Assembly: GCF_002020135.1 (NCBI RefSeq)
Contig: NZ_MPZS01000003.1
Span: forward strand, 186,001-250,000
DNA from: Thioclava marina
GTDB taxonomy: Bacteria; Pseudomonadota; Alphaproteobacteria; Rhodobacterales; Rhodobacteraceae
Direction: 5' to 3'
DNA length: 64,000 nt
In this document: positions 25,884-35,449 of the stretch, piece by piece
Numbering within the stretch: position 1 is the stretch's first letter
Layout: each line of letters starts with the position of its first letter
Made by a program: the position numbers and the translations under genes
Notes under the pieces: generated by a model
The model's input: the letters and a program-made list of their open reading frames with translations, nothing else
Told to the model about the DNA's origin: nothing
Databases searched by the model: none

Positions 25884-27338
25884 TCACGCCAGCGGCATCG
25901 GGTCGCGGCTGAAAAAGCTCCTCAGGTTGGTGAGGCCCGCGAATTGCGCCGCGACGAGCACCAGTGCGCCGATCCAGGTAACCAGAATGCCCGAGCTGCC
26001 CGGGGAGGGCAGGTAAGCAAGCACGAGAACGGACAGGATCGTGAAGACCGTTGTGAGAGCCGCGCGGTTCACCTCGGGAAGTGCCATCACTTTCGACAGG
26101 CGCCATAGCGCCAGTGCCAGGCCCGCCAACTCTCCGATAATGCCCAGCCAGATCACGGGGAGCATCGAGCCTGTCTGAACCAACGCCCAATAGCTGAGCG
26201 GGAGCACCGCTATCCTCGGCACGTTCCCCCAGAGCCCGTTATCGGTCTGTCCTGCGGAAAGCGCGACCGTGCTCGGCCCGTTCTTGATGGCGCGGATCGT
26301 GTTGAGAAGTGCAAAGGGGATCAGGAGCGGCAGGAGGCTCGCATATTTTTCTCCCAAGACTGCGACGACAACGATCGGCCCTACGAGGAGGGTGCCGAGA
26401 AGGAGGGTGGAGCCCGTGAGGAACATGCCCTCGAATGTTGCCGCGGCGAACCGGCGATGCTCGGCTTCGTCATCGCGCCCATGTGCGCTCGACAGTTTCG
26501 GCAGGAACAAGTTCTGTACCGATTTCGCACCGATCAACGAGGGCGTCAGTGTCAGTGTCATCCCCATCGCGAAGATCGCCAGCTCCTCCATGCCCGCAAG
26601 CCGCCCGACGATGATCTTGTCGCCCTGAAAGACCAGATACATCAGCGCTGCATTCGCAAGCAGCGGCATTCCGAAACGCAGGCTCTCGCGCATCACGGGG
26701 CCATCGAGGCGCGGCCGGTAGGGGCGCTCGGCGACGAAATGCGAGGTCAACGCGCCGAGGGCCGCATATAGCAAGATCGCCCAGAGCGCCGCGCGCCAGT
26801 CGTTGAAGATCAGCGCCAGTGGCCAGACCGCGATGAAGGCCACAAGGGCGGGCAAGGTGCCGGTCAGTATCAGCGGACGATAACGGCCCGCGCGCTGGGC
26901 GCGGTGGATGTCGAAATGCTGCAGCGCGTTAAAGAGCGGCACCAGTGCCAGCCAGCGATAGGCCGAAGCTGCCTGCGGAATGCCCAGGAACTGAGCGATC
27001 GGTCCGGCCAGCACCAGCAGCGCCAGCGCGCCCAGCCCCCCACGCAGCAGCTGAAACCCCTGGAGAGCGGCCTGGAAATCGGGTTCATCCCCGCGCTTCG
27101 ACTGCACGATCTGTTGCTGCAAGCCCAGCGTCGAGGTCATCTCGATCACCGCCATGATCATCGCGAAGGTTGCGGCCACGCCGTAATCGGCCACCGGGAT
27201 CAGCCGCGCGAGCAACAGGTTGCGCGCCAGCAGCAACGCCGAAGCGGAGGCGTTTCCGGTCACGATCAGAAGGGCGGTGCGAAGCATCTCTCGTCCGGCA
27301 AGGCGCGAGACGTCAGATCCGCGCGGGTTCGTTCGCAT
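25884..27338 (-). CDS. Polysaccharide flippase (Wzx/MOP superfamily)
   Basis: A 484-residue polytopic inner-membrane protein with 12-14 predicted helices. The N-terminal LARNLLLARLIPVADYGVAATF and the following GLQQQIVQSKRGDE pattern are typical of lipid-linked oligosaccharide flippases that move undecaprenyl-PP-repeat units to the periplasm. AGGAA precedes the ATG at 27338. It is divergent from the FrhB-like gene, which starts the second EPS block. Confidence 0.86.
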   Translation of the reverse strand: MRTNPRGSDVSRLAGREMLRTALLIVTGNASASALLLARNLLLARLIPVADYGVAATFAMIMAVIEMTSTLGLQQQIVQSKRGDEPDFQAALQGFQLLRGGLGALALLVLAGPIAQFLGIPQAASAYRWLALVPLFNALQHFDIHRAQRAGRYRPLILTGTLPALVAFIAVWPLALIFNDWRAALWAILLYAALGALTSHFVAERPYRPRLDGPVMRESLRFGMPLLANAALMYLVFQGDKIIVGRLAGMEELAIFAMGMTLTLTPSLIGAKSVQNLFLPKLSSAHGRDDEAEHRRFAAATFEGMFLTGSTLLLGTLLVGPIVVVAVLGEKYASLLPLLIPFALLNTIRAIKNGPSTVALSAGQTDNGLWGNVPRIAVLPLSYWALVQTGSMLPVIWLGIIGELAGLALALWRLSKVMALPEVNRAALTTVFTILSVLVLAYLPSPGSSGILVTWIGALVLVAAQFAGLTNLRSFFSRDPMPLA

Positions 27339-27498
27339 ATTCCTGCGCCGCGCCCCGGGAGGTCAAGCGTACTGCCTCATGCCGGTGTGGGAACCTGTGA
27401 CATGGGCGCCACGCAGCGCGCATCCCGCGCCGCGCCGCAGACTTGTCAGGACTCCGGCTTTGCTGTTCAACTGCGTCGCAAAACGAGAATGATCGAGC

Positions 27499-28737
27499 AT
27501 GACCACCCAAGCCCAGACCCCGACGCCGCCGAGCGCCGCGCTTTCTCTCGTGGCGGCTGGCGATCTTTGCGCGGGCTGTGGGCTCTGCGCCGGACTTGCG
27601 CCCGAGGCGGTGACGATGGCGGTCGATGCGCGCGGGTTCCTGCGGCCAGTGCAGCGCGGCCCGATCCCGGCCGCGCAGGAGGCTGCGATCGCGGCGAGCT
27701 GTCCGGGGCTCGGTCAAAGCGCGCGGCCCGCGAAGCCGGGGCAGGAGGTGCTCTGGGGGCCGTTCGAGCGAATGAAGACCGGCTTTTCCACTGATCCCGC
27801 CTTGCGTCATGCGGGAGCCTCGGGTGGGGCGCTCTCGGCACTCGCAGCACATCTTCTGGAGACGGGGCGGGTCGATGCGGTTGTGCAGATCGAAGCCGAT
27901 CCAGCGAACCCGACCGGCAATCGGACACGGATCAGTACGGCACGTGCTCACATCCTCGCCTCGGCGGGCTCACGCTATGCGCCCTCCGCGCCACTTGCTG
28001 GGCTTGCGGCGTTGCGCGCATCGGGGCGGCGTCACGCGTTCATCGGCAAGCCCTGCGATGCGGCGGCGCTGCGCGCGGCTGCCGCGCGAGATCCGGCGAT
28101 CGCTCATACCTTTCCGGTGATCCTGTCTTTCTTCTGTGCCGGCGTGCCAAGTGCGCGCGGGGCCGAAGAGCTTCTCGCCGCGATGGGGGCGGATGCCGAT
28201 CGTCTCGAGAGCTTTCGCTATCGCGGCAATGGCTGGCCCGGTCGGGCCGTCGCCAAGCTGAATGACGGAACCGAGCGCGAGATGTCCTATCACGAGGCTT
28301 GGGGCGGGGTGCTCTCGGGTCATGTCCAGCATCGTTGCAAGATCTGCGCCGACGGCACGGGGGGCGCGGCTGATCTGGTTTTCGCAGATGCGTGGGAGGC
28401 GGATCCGCGTGGATATCCGATCTTTGACGAGGCGCCGGGGCAAAGCCTGATCGTGGCGCGCACGGCACTCGGGGTGGAGCTACTGTCTGAGGCGGAGGGG
28501 GCAGGTGCGCTTGAGACCCAACCTTTCGACGTGGCAGAGCTCGCTGCGATCCAGCCCGGGCAGCGCGAGAGGCGACGGGCGCTTTTCGCGCGCCTTGCAG
28601 CGCTGAAGCTGATGCTGCGGCCGGTGCCGCGTTACGAAGGGCTCAACCTGCGTGCCTGTGCGCGCCAGAACCCGCTTTCGCGGAACGCGCGCAATTTTCT
28701 GGGCACGCTGCGCCGTGCGTTGCGGAGGCAAGCATGA
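27499..28737 (+). CDS. FrhB-like coenzyme F420 hydrogenase/dehydrogenase beta-subunit family protein
   Basis: A 412-residue protein with a short N-terminal cysteine motif CAGCGLC (about 24-30) and the FrhB core, including HAGASGGALSALAAHLL, FIGKPCDAAALR and the CKICADGTGGAADLVFADAW region. Methanogen F420 enzymes share the fold, but this branch sits in EPS loci next to pyruvyltransferase-like genes and probably does a redox step on a sugar or its donor. Cofactor and substrate are unknown. Its stop overlaps the next start (ATGA at 28734-28737). Confidence 0.82.
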   Translation: MTTQAQTPTPPSAALSLVAAGDLCAGCGLCAGLAPEAVTMAVDARGFLRPVQRGPIPAAQEAAIAASCPGLGQSARPAKPGQEVLWGPFERMKTGFSTDPALRHAGASGGALSALAAHLLETGRVDAVVQIEADPANPTGNRTRISTARAHILASAGSRYAPSAPLAGLAALRASGRRHAFIGKPCDAAALRAAAARDPAIAHTFPVILSFFCAGVPSARGAEELLAAMGADADRLESFRYRGNGWPGRAVAKLNDGTEREMSYHEAWGGVLSGHVQHRCKICADGTGGAADLVFADAWEADPRGYPIFDEAPGQSLIVARTALGVELLSEAEGAGALETQPFDVAELAAIQPGQRERRRALFARLAALKLMLRPVPRYEGLNLRACARQNPLSRNARNFLGTLRRALRRQA

Positions 28738-29897
28738 GACGCCCCCTGCGCATCTGCCTGATCTTTCATTCGACGCGCTCCGACAATCTGGGCGTCGGCG
28801 CGTTGACGGTCTCCGAGATCGCCTTGCTGCGCGATCTGGCCGCGAAGGCGGGCCGGGCGCTGGAGATCACCGTGCTCGACTGGAAGGACCGCCGCGCGCC
28901 CTATGTCGCGGGCGATGACCTGCGGTTGATTGAGGTCGATGGTGCTTTTCTGAAATCACCCAATGGCTTGCTGGCTGAAGTTAAGGCGGCGGATCTGGTG
29001 ATCGACGTGGGCGGCGGGGACAGTTTCGCCGATATCTACGGGGCCAATCGCCTGCTCAAGATGTTCTGGATGAAATTCGCGAGCCATCTGGCGCGCACGC
29101 CATTGGTCGTCGCGCCGCAGACGGTCGGCCCGTTCTCAAAACGCTGGGCGCGCTGGCTGGCGGGGGCGACGCTGAAACGCTCGGCGCTGGTGGCGGTGCG
29201 CGATGAGCGCTCGCAGGTGGCGCTTGGCGAGCTGGGTTATCGCGGGCCTTCCGTTCTGGCCTCCGATCTCGCGTTGCGGCTGCCGTATGACGCCCCTCAG
29301 TCGCGGGACGATGGCCCGGTCCGTGTCGGTCTCAACGTCTCGGGGCTGCTGATGGCGGGGGGCTATCACGGGGGCAATGATTTCGGCATGACACTCGATT
29401 ACCCGGCGCTGATGGCGCGCGCGATCGAGTGGTTCAAGGGGCAGGGGGCGGAGGTCCATCTCGTGCCCCATGTGATCGTCGCGGAAGGGCCGATGGTGAT
29501 CGAGGATGATTACCGCGCCAGCGCCGCATTGGCCGAGGCGCATGGCGTGAGCTGCGCGCCCGCTTTCGCCAGCCCGTCAGAAGCAAAGAGCTATATCGCG
29601 GGAATGGATTTCTTCGCGGGCGCGCGGATGCATGCCTGCATCGCAGCGTTTTCCTCGGGCGTGCCGGTCGTGCCGCTCGCCTATAGCCGCAAGTTCGAGG
29701 GGCTGTTCGGCGCGCTGGGTTACGCCCATACGATCGATTGCACAAAGGCCGATGCGGATGCGGTGATGACCGCGTTGCAGGACGGATTCACCAATCGAGC
29801 GGCGCTTGCCCAAGAGGCGCGCGCGGCTTTGGCGCGCGGGCTGGACCGGCTTTCAGCCTATGACGCGGCGCTGTTGCAGTTGATGGAGGCGCTGTGA
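28734..29897 (+). CDS. Polysaccharide pyruvyl transferase family protein
   Basis: A 387-residue GT-B-like protein of the CsaB/ExoV/WcaK family, which attaches pyruvate ketals to EPS sugars from phosphoenolpyruvate. Family features are SDNLGVGALTVSEIALL near the N-terminus, VIDVGGGDSFADIYG, LVVAPQTVGPF and the C-terminal FFAGARMHACIAAFSSGVP. The donor is not provable from sequence. It overlaps its FrhB-like and GT2 neighbours, so the three are co-translated. Confidence 0.85.
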   Translation: MRRPLRICLIFHSTRSDNLGVGALTVSEIALLRDLAAKAGRALEITVLDWKDRRAPYVAGDDLRLIEVDGAFLKSPNGLLAEVKAADLVIDVGGGDSFADIYGANRLLKMFWMKFASHLARTPLVVAPQTVGPFSKRWARWLAGATLKRSALVAVRDERSQVALGELGYRGPSVLASDLALRLPYDAPQSRDDGPVRVGLNVSGLLMAGGYHGGNDFGMTLDYPALMARAIEWFKGQGAEVHLVPHVIVAEGPMVIEDDYRASAALAEAHGVSCAPAFASPSEAKSYIAGMDFFAGARMHACIAAFSSGVPVVPLAYSRKFEGLFGALGYAHTIDCTKADADAVMTALQDGFTNRAALAQEARAALARGLDRLSAYDAALLQLMEAL

Positions 29898-30757
29898 TGG
29901 TCGAGGCCGCTGTCATCATCCCGCATTACAACGATGTCGAGCGGCTGATCCGCTGTCTCGACACGCTCGCGCCGCAGCTTGATGCGCGCTGCGAATTGCT
30001 GGTGGTGGACAATAATTCCACCGTCGATCTGGCGCCGATCCGCGCCGCTTACCCCGATCTGCGGATCGTAACCGAGGCGAAGAAAGGCGCGGCCGAGGCG
30101 CGCAATCGCGGTGTGGCCGAGACAAAAGCGCCGCGGCTTTTCTTCATCGACAGCGATTGCGTGGCCGATCCCGACTGGATCGCGACGGCCTTTGCCGTGG
30201 CCGAGAGGGGCGATCTTGTCGGCGGGCATGTCTTCGTCTTCGACGAGACCCCGCCGCCGCGCTCGGGCGCGGAAGCCTTCGAGACCATCTTCGCCTTCGA
30301 TTTCCGCCGCTATATCGAGGAGAAGGGGTTTTCCGGCACGGGTAATCTCGTGACCCGTCGCGACGTCTTCGAGGCGACGGGGCCGTTCATCGCGGGGCTG
30401 TCGGAGGATCTCGACTGGTGCCGCCGCGCGACCGCGAAAGGGTATCGCCTCGTCTATGCGGAAGAGCTGCGCGTGGGTCATCCCTCTCGGCAGGACTGGG
30501 CGGCGCTGAGCCGCAAGTGGCGGCGGCTGACCGAGGAGGGCTTTGGCGTGAACGGCTCGGGCGCCATGGACCGGCTGCGTTGGGCGGGCAAGGCGCTCCT
30601 GATGCCGGTCTCGATCCTCGCCCATATCCCCAAGGTGCTGCGTCACCCGGGACTGAACGGCGTGGGCGAGCGGATGCGGGCGATGGGGACGCTGGCTCGG
30701 TTGCGGCTTGCGCGGATGGGCTGGATGTTGCGTCAGGCGCTCTTCGGCAAGCTCTAG
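29897..30757 (+). CDS. Glycosyltransferase family 2
   Basis: A 286-residue GT-A enzyme. The opening VIIPHYNDVERLIRCLDTL, the DxD-type FFIDSDCVADPDW and the SEDLDWCRRATAKGYRL acidic/Trp motif define GT2. The C-terminal ~60 residues are amphipathic or hydrophobic and may bind the membrane. ATG 29897 overlaps the previous TGA by one base; GTG 29894 is an alternative. It adds a sugar of unknown kind to the EPS unit. Confidence 0.88.
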   Translation: MVEAAVIIPHYNDVERLIRCLDTLAPQLDARCELLVVDNNSTVDLAPIRAAYPDLRIVTEAKKGAAEARNRGVAETKAPRLFFIDSDCVADPDWIATAFAVAERGDLVGGHVFVFDETPPPRSGAEAFETIFAFDFRRYIEEKGFSGTGNLVTRRDVFEATGPFIAGLSEDLDWCRRATAKGYRLVYAEELRVGHPSRQDWAALSRKWRRLTEEGFGVNGSGAMDRLRWAGKALLMPVSILAHIPKVLRHPGLNGVGERMRAMGTLARLRLARMGWMLRQALFGKL

Positions 30758-30895
30758 CGGCGCGAGGGCCACAATCGGACCGCCTCTGCCCTCGGAGCGT
30801 GAAAATCCTTGCCCGAACGAACGCCCGCGCCCTATTTTTGACGTAAGACAAGGTTAGAGCGGCGTTAACAAAGTCGCCAAGACAGGCAGGAAGCG

Positions 30896-33040
30896 ATGGA
30901 GCAGATCGCGACAGAACAAGGGCATCTTGCCCGTGCCTTTCGGCGCGGGCTGCTGGGCTGTGCGCTCGCTTTGGTGCTCGCGGGTCCGGTTTTCGCCAAG
31001 GATTGGAAAGTCGGGTCACCGCAGGAGCTGACGGAAGCCCTCTCGCGTATCGCTGCGGGAGATGTGGTTGAAATCGCGCCGGGAAATTATCCTGCGCTGA
31101 CGCTCTACAAGAAGGCAGGCGAGCCCGAGGCACCGATCGTGATCCGTTCCGCCGATCCGGAAAAACCAGCCCGGATCGAGACCATGGATCTACGCGAGGT
31201 GAGTCATCTCGTGCTCGAAAATCTCACCTTCGATTACACCTATACCCCAGGCGATGCCGCCAATACGCGCCCTTTCCAGGTCTTCACCACGCGGGATTTG
31301 CAGATCCTCGACAGTCTCTTCGATGGCGATGTGGCGCCGCCCGATCCTGTCCAGCCCGAGCTTGGCCCCTTGCCGACTGGCTTCGGGTTGGCGCTGCGCT
31401 CCTCGACCGAGATAACACTTTCGCGCAACGAGTTTCGGGGGTTCTATCGCGGAGCGATTATCACCGACTGCACCGATCTGACGCTCGAGGATAACGACAT
31501 CCACGCGATGCGGATGGACGGGCTCAATTTCGCGCAGGTCGAACGAGTGCGGATTGTCGGCAATCATATCCACGATTTCCTGCGTGCGATCGACACCGGC
31601 GATCATGCCGACATGATCCAGTTCTGGACCGCCGGAACAGAGCGCCCGAGCCGCGATATCGTGATTGCGGGCAATGTGCTGAATTCGGGATTGGGCGGGT
31701 TTACCCAGTCGATCCTGATGCGCAACGAACTCGTCGATCGCGGCGAGGCGGGCGAGGAGATGTTCTTTCGCAACGTCGAGATCCGCGACAACGTGATCGT
31801 CAATGCGCATCTGCACGGGATTACGGTGGGGCAGGCCGATGGCGTTAAGGTCGAAAACAACACGCTGATCCACAACGTTTTTTCCGAAGGTGAGACGCGC
31901 GATCCGGTGCTCTGGATTCCGCAGATACGGGTGGCAAAGACGTCGCGCGACGTGACGATCGCGCGCAATGCGGTCAGCGAGATCGCCGGGCCGGTCGGAC
32001 AGGCCGACTGGCGCGTGAGCGGCAATCTCCTGATTCAGGATACGACGCCGGGGCGGGCGGATTTCTACGATGCACTCTTCGTGGCAGCGCGAACCGGTCT
32101 GCCTGACGACCTGACCAATTTCTCCTATCTGCCCGGCGGTGCTCTGGCCGGCTCTGGCGTGGGCGCGCCGATGCTTGATACGCTCGATCGAACGCATGGC
32201 TTCCAGCCGGTGATGCGCTTCGATCGCGCGCCCGAGGGCGGGCTCGACATGCTCTTTGACGCGCGCAAGACGCTATTGCCCGACGGCGTGAACCCCGAAG
32301 AGGTGCGCTATGACTGGACGATTGCGCAAACCGGAAAGATCGAGGGCGCGGACGTGCCGCTGCGCTTTGCCGAGCCCGGGATCTACAATGTCGCGCTGAA
32401 GGTGACGCTGCCCGACGGTCGCGCGGCCTCAAGCTCGGGCCGTATCGCGGTCATCGACGAGCGTGTCGTCAGCTATGATCCGCAACTCGGCCGGATCATC
32501 TCGCATGTGGGCGCCGAGCCCGAGGCGCTCGACACCTTGCCTCTCAGTCCCGGTGCGATCGAGTTCGGTCGCGGCGATGGGGCGTTGGAAATTCCGCCCG
32601 GCATGATCGCTCCCTTCTTCGGGGCCGACCGTTTCAACCTCCATTTGCGGCTTCGGGCGATGGGGGATTACAAATCCGCGGGCGAGCTCCTGCGCGTGCA
32701 TCAGTCGCTTTTCGTGAAGGCCACGGGGCGAGGCAGTTTCACCGTGGATTTCCGGCCCGAGACTGGACAGCGCCTGTTCTTGCGCACCAAGGCGATCGCG
32801 CTCTTCGACGGGGAGTGGCACGACATCACGTTGCGCTATTCCTCGCGCGACAAGCTCTTCGAGGTGCTTGCGGGCGACGAGGTGATCGGAAAGGGCACTG
32901 TCTCGGGGCGGGTGCGCAAGATGGAATATTGGGGGCTGGCCTTCGGCAATCCTTTCGGCAACAAGGACAGCTTCCATGGCGAGCTCTCGGCGATCGATCT
33001 TGACGCGAGCGGCCCCACGGTGACCGGAGCGATGCGGTGA
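30896..33040 (+). CDS. Secreted right-handed beta-helix protein with PKD-like and LamG-like domains
   Basis: A 714-residue exported protein. Signal peptide at 1-35 (core LLGCALALVLAG, ending VFAKD). Residues ~40-420 form a parallel beta-helix whose N-terminal turn (SPQELTEALSRIAAGDVVEIAPGNY) resembles polysaccharide lyase family 6 and mannuronan epimerase-like proteins. Residues ~450-520 look like a PKD-type beta-sandwich, and ~550-700 like a concanavalin/LamG lectin fold. In this EPS block it may cut, epimerise or bind the polymer in the periplasm; catalytic residues cannot be confirmed by eye. AGGAAG precedes the ATG, and its stop overlaps the polymerase start. Confidence 0.75.
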   Translation: MEQIATEQGHLARAFRRGLLGCALALVLAGPVFAKDWKVGSPQELTEALSRIAAGDVVEIAPGNYPALTLYKKAGEPEAPIVIRSADPEKPARIETMDLREVSHLVLENLTFDYTYTPGDAANTRPFQVFTTRDLQILDSLFDGDVAPPDPVQPELGPLPTGFGLALRSSTEITLSRNEFRGFYRGAIITDCTDLTLEDNDIHAMRMDGLNFAQVERVRIVGNHIHDFLRAIDTGDHADMIQFWTAGTERPSRDIVIAGNVLNSGLGGFTQSILMRNELVDRGEAGEEMFFRNVEIRDNVIVNAHLHGITVGQADGVKVENNTLIHNVFSEGETRDPVLWIPQIRVAKTSRDVTIARNAVSEIAGPVGQADWRVSGNLLIQDTTPGRADFYDALFVAARTGLPDDLTNFSYLPGGALAGSGVGAPMLDTLDRTHGFQPVMRFDRAPEGGLDMLFDARKTLLPDGVNPEEVRYDWTIAQTGKIEGADVPLRFAEPGIYNVALKVTLPDGRAASSSGRIAVIDERVVSYDPQLGRIISHVGAEPEALDTLPLSPGAIEFGRGDGALEIPPGMIAPFFGADRFNLHLRLRAMGDYKSAGELLRVHQSLFVKATGRGSFTVDFRPETGQRLFLRTKAIALFDGEWHDITLRYSSRDKLFEVLAGDEVIGKGTVSGRVRKMEYWGLAFGNPFGNKDSFHGELSAIDLDASGPTVTGAMR

Positions 33041-34470
33041 TGCGGGCCGGCGCCCTGGGGCGCGAGGCCTATGGCGCCGCTCGATACGGTTCGCTGGCCG
33101 GGGCTCTTCCCGACGCAGCACTGGCAAAGACGAAATTGCCTTTGCCCGTCTTCATCTTCCTGTTGGCGATCCTGTTTCCTTTCAAGTTCAACCTCGGCTC
33201 GCTCGCGCTGACCGGTCCGCGTCTCGTCCTGATGGTGATGACGGTGCCGCTTTTCATCCGTCTTTTCACCGGACGCTACGGGCGTATCTTGCCGGTCGAC
33301 TGGCTTTTCCTGTTTCACACGATCTGGCTGTCGATCGCCCTCGCGGTAAACAATCCGGACCGGGTGATCCAGCAAGCGGGCTCGGTCGGGATCGAGTTCT
33401 TCGGCGGGTATCTCATGGGGCGCGCCTTCATTCGCACCCGCGAGGATTTCGCGGCGCTCGGCCGCGTTCTGATCTGGTCGGTCCTGTTGATGACGGTGTT
33501 TTCGCTATATGAGACGAAAACCGGCACCACCTTGATCCCGACCCTGATCGACAAGATCCCCGGCATGGGAACGATCACGATCAACTATCAAGATCCCCGT
33601 ATGGGACTTGAGCGCGTGCAGGGGCCCTTCGCGCATCCAATTCATTTCGGGCTTTATTGTTCGGTGGTTTTCGCCTTCGCCTTCGTCGCCTTCGACGGGA
33701 TCAAGTCGCTGTCGTGGCGGATCGTGGCGAGCGGGCTTATCCTGCTCAACGGTTTTCTCGCCCTGTCTTCGGGCGCGCTGCTCTCGCTTCTTTTGCAGAT
33801 CGGACTGATCGGCTGGTACATCGCGCTGCGACGTCTGGAGTGGCGCTGGTGGCTTCTGGTCGGGTTGGTGAGCCTCGCTTACGTGACGGTGGATCTGATC
33901 TCGAACCGCTCGGCGATCATGGTTTTCCTGAGTTATGCGACCTTCTCGGCCCATACCGCCTACTGGCGCACCATCATCTTCGAATGGGGCCTCAAGAATG
34001 TCTGGGCGAACCCGATCTTCGGCATCGGTCTCAACGACTGGGTGCGGCCCTGGTACATGTATTCGGGGAGCATGGACAATTTCTGGCTGGTGATGGCGGT
34101 CCGTTACGGAATTCCGGGGTTCCTGCTGGTAACGGCAGGGTATCTCTGGGGGCTCTTCAAGGTCATGTTCCGCGATTTCAGTGGCGACGTTAGGATGCAG
34201 AACTTCCGCAGGTCCTGGGTCTTCACCTTCGCGGGCATGACCTTCACGCTTTGCACCGTCTATGTCTGGGAATCGATATACGCCTTCACTTTCTTCCTTT
34301 TCGGTGCGGGCATGTGGATGCTGACGGAAGAGGTGAAGAATCGCTCCACCGACGACCGCAGCGAGACTGACGCTTCAGCGAATGGAGAAGACGCCGTGGG
34401 GCGCAGGTCCGGGCAGCGCAGCGCAGCCTATACGCGCTTTGCCCAGACGCATCGCCGCACCCCCCGCTAA
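33040..34470 (+). CDS. O-antigen ligase / Wzy-type EPS polymerase-like membrane protein
   Basis: A 476-residue polytopic protein with about 10-12 helices and one larger periplasmic loop (about 185-225, with GMGTITINYQDPRMGLERVQG, then PFAHPIHFGLY). The C-terminal part has NPIFGIGLNDW, a common Wzy/WaaL mark. It most likely joins repeat units into the EPS chain. A basic, polar tail (about 60 residues, ending in QTHRRTPR) follows the last helix. Coupled to the beta-helix gene by an overlapping TGATG; it overlaps the convergent GT2 gene by four bases. Confidence 0.82.
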   Translation: MRAGALGREAYGAARYGSLAGALPDAALAKTKLPLPVFIFLLAILFPFKFNLGSLALTGPRLVLMVMTVPLFIRLFTGRYGRILPVDWLFLFHTIWLSIALAVNNPDRVIQQAGSVGIEFFGGYLMGRAFIRTREDFAALGRVLIWSVLLMTVFSLYETKTGTTLIPTLIDKIPGMGTITINYQDPRMGLERVQGPFAHPIHFGLYCSVVFAFAFVAFDGIKSLSWRIVASGLILLNGFLALSSGALLSLLLQIGLIGWYIALRRLEWRWWLLVGLVSLAYVTVDLISNRSAIMVFLSYATFSAHTAYWRTIIFEWGLKNVWANPIFGIGLNDWVRPWYMYSGSMDNFWLVMAVRYGIPGFLLVTAGYLWGLFKVMFRDFSGDVRMQNFRRSWVFTFAGMTFTLCTVYVWESIYAFTFFLFGAGMWMLTEEVKNRSTDDRSETDASANGEDAVGRRSGQRSAAYTRFAQTHRRTPR

Positions 34471-35438
34471 CGCCCGATCTTGGCCCGCGCGTCCGGGCTG
34501 AGCGCCGCCAGAACGTCCGCAGGCGGGGCCATCCCGAAGAAGCCGCGCAGCAGCGCTCCGGCTTCTGGCCGATGGCCCTTGGCGCCGAGTTGCGCGGCCT
34601 TCGCGAGCGACCAGAGCGCGCCGCCGATCAGCCCTTTGGGGAAGTGGCGGCGCAGGAACATCGCCCGGGCGCGGTGCTTGAAATATTGAGAGAAGGGCGA
34701 GGCGACCGAGCCCATCCGCTGCGAGCCGATCGCGGTGCCCGCGACATGCCGCACGACCGCGCCTTCACAAAAGGAAATCGGCAGGTCGCCCCGGCGCAAC
34801 GCCCAGTCGACCTCTTCGTAGTAAAGGAAATAGTCCTCGGTCATCGGCCCCGCGCGCTCGACAAAGGCGCGGGTGGCGACAAGGCTCGCCCCGGTCACGA
34901 AATCGATCCGCGATGGGTCGGGGGTAGGGGAACTCGCAGGAGCGAACTGATTGAGGTTATGGGTGATCCCGGTGCGCCGGTCGATCACCCCGCCATCGAT
35001 CTGAATCTTCTCCGGATCGTCGCCATAAACCACCCGATGTGCGATCATCGCCGCCCCGCGCGACCCCGGATCGTGGGTTGCGAGCAGATAAGGCGTCTCG
35101 GGAGGCACCACGCAATCGGGATTGAGCAGCCAGAAGCGCTCAAGGCCCGGATTTGCCGCCAGCCGGGCCAGTCCGAGGTTGACGCCCGCCGCGAACCCGC
35201 CATTGGTTCCGGCCTCGATCAGCGCAATCCCTTCCTGACCCGCCTCCGCCGCTCCCATCAGATCGGGAACCGCGGCACGGATCACATCGACCGTGTCATC
35301 GGGCGAGGCATTGTCGACCACGACCACATGCAGCGCGACACCCGTCGCCGCGCGCAGCGAGGCAAGGCACGCCCCGATCACATCGGCAGAGCGATAGGTG
35401 ACGATGATGACGCCAAGCGCGGGACGGTCCGAGGCCAT
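34467..35438 (-). CDS. Glycosyltransferase family 2 (rhamnosyltransferase-like)
   Basis: A 323-residue GT2 enzyme: LGVIIVTYRSADVIGACLASL, VVDNASPDDTVDV, LLNPDCVVPP as the DxD region, then FVTGASLVATRAFV and the YEEVDWALR acidic motif. The pattern is close to WbbL-like dTDP-rhamnosyltransferases, but donor specificity is a guess. It is on the opposite strand to the rest of the block, 11 bases downstream of ilvN in the same direction, so it may be read partly from the ilv transcript. Confidence 0.87.
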   Translation of the reverse strand: MASDRPALGVIIVTYRSADVIGACLASLRAATGVALHVVVVDNASPDDTVDVIRAAVPDLMGAAEAGQEGIALIEAGTNGGFAAGVNLGLARLAANPGLERFWLLNPDCVVPPETPYLLATHDPGSRGAAMIAHRVVYGDDPEKIQIDGGVIDRRTGITHNLNQFAPASSPTPDPSRIDFVTGASLVATRAFVERAGPMTEDYFLYYEEVDWALRRGDLPISFCEGAVVRHVAGTAIGSQRMGSVASPFSQYFKHRARAMFLRRHFPKGLIGGALWSLAKAAQLGAKGHRPEAGALLRGFFGMAPPADVLAALSPDARAKIGR

Positions 35439-35449
35439 GATCGGGCCGC

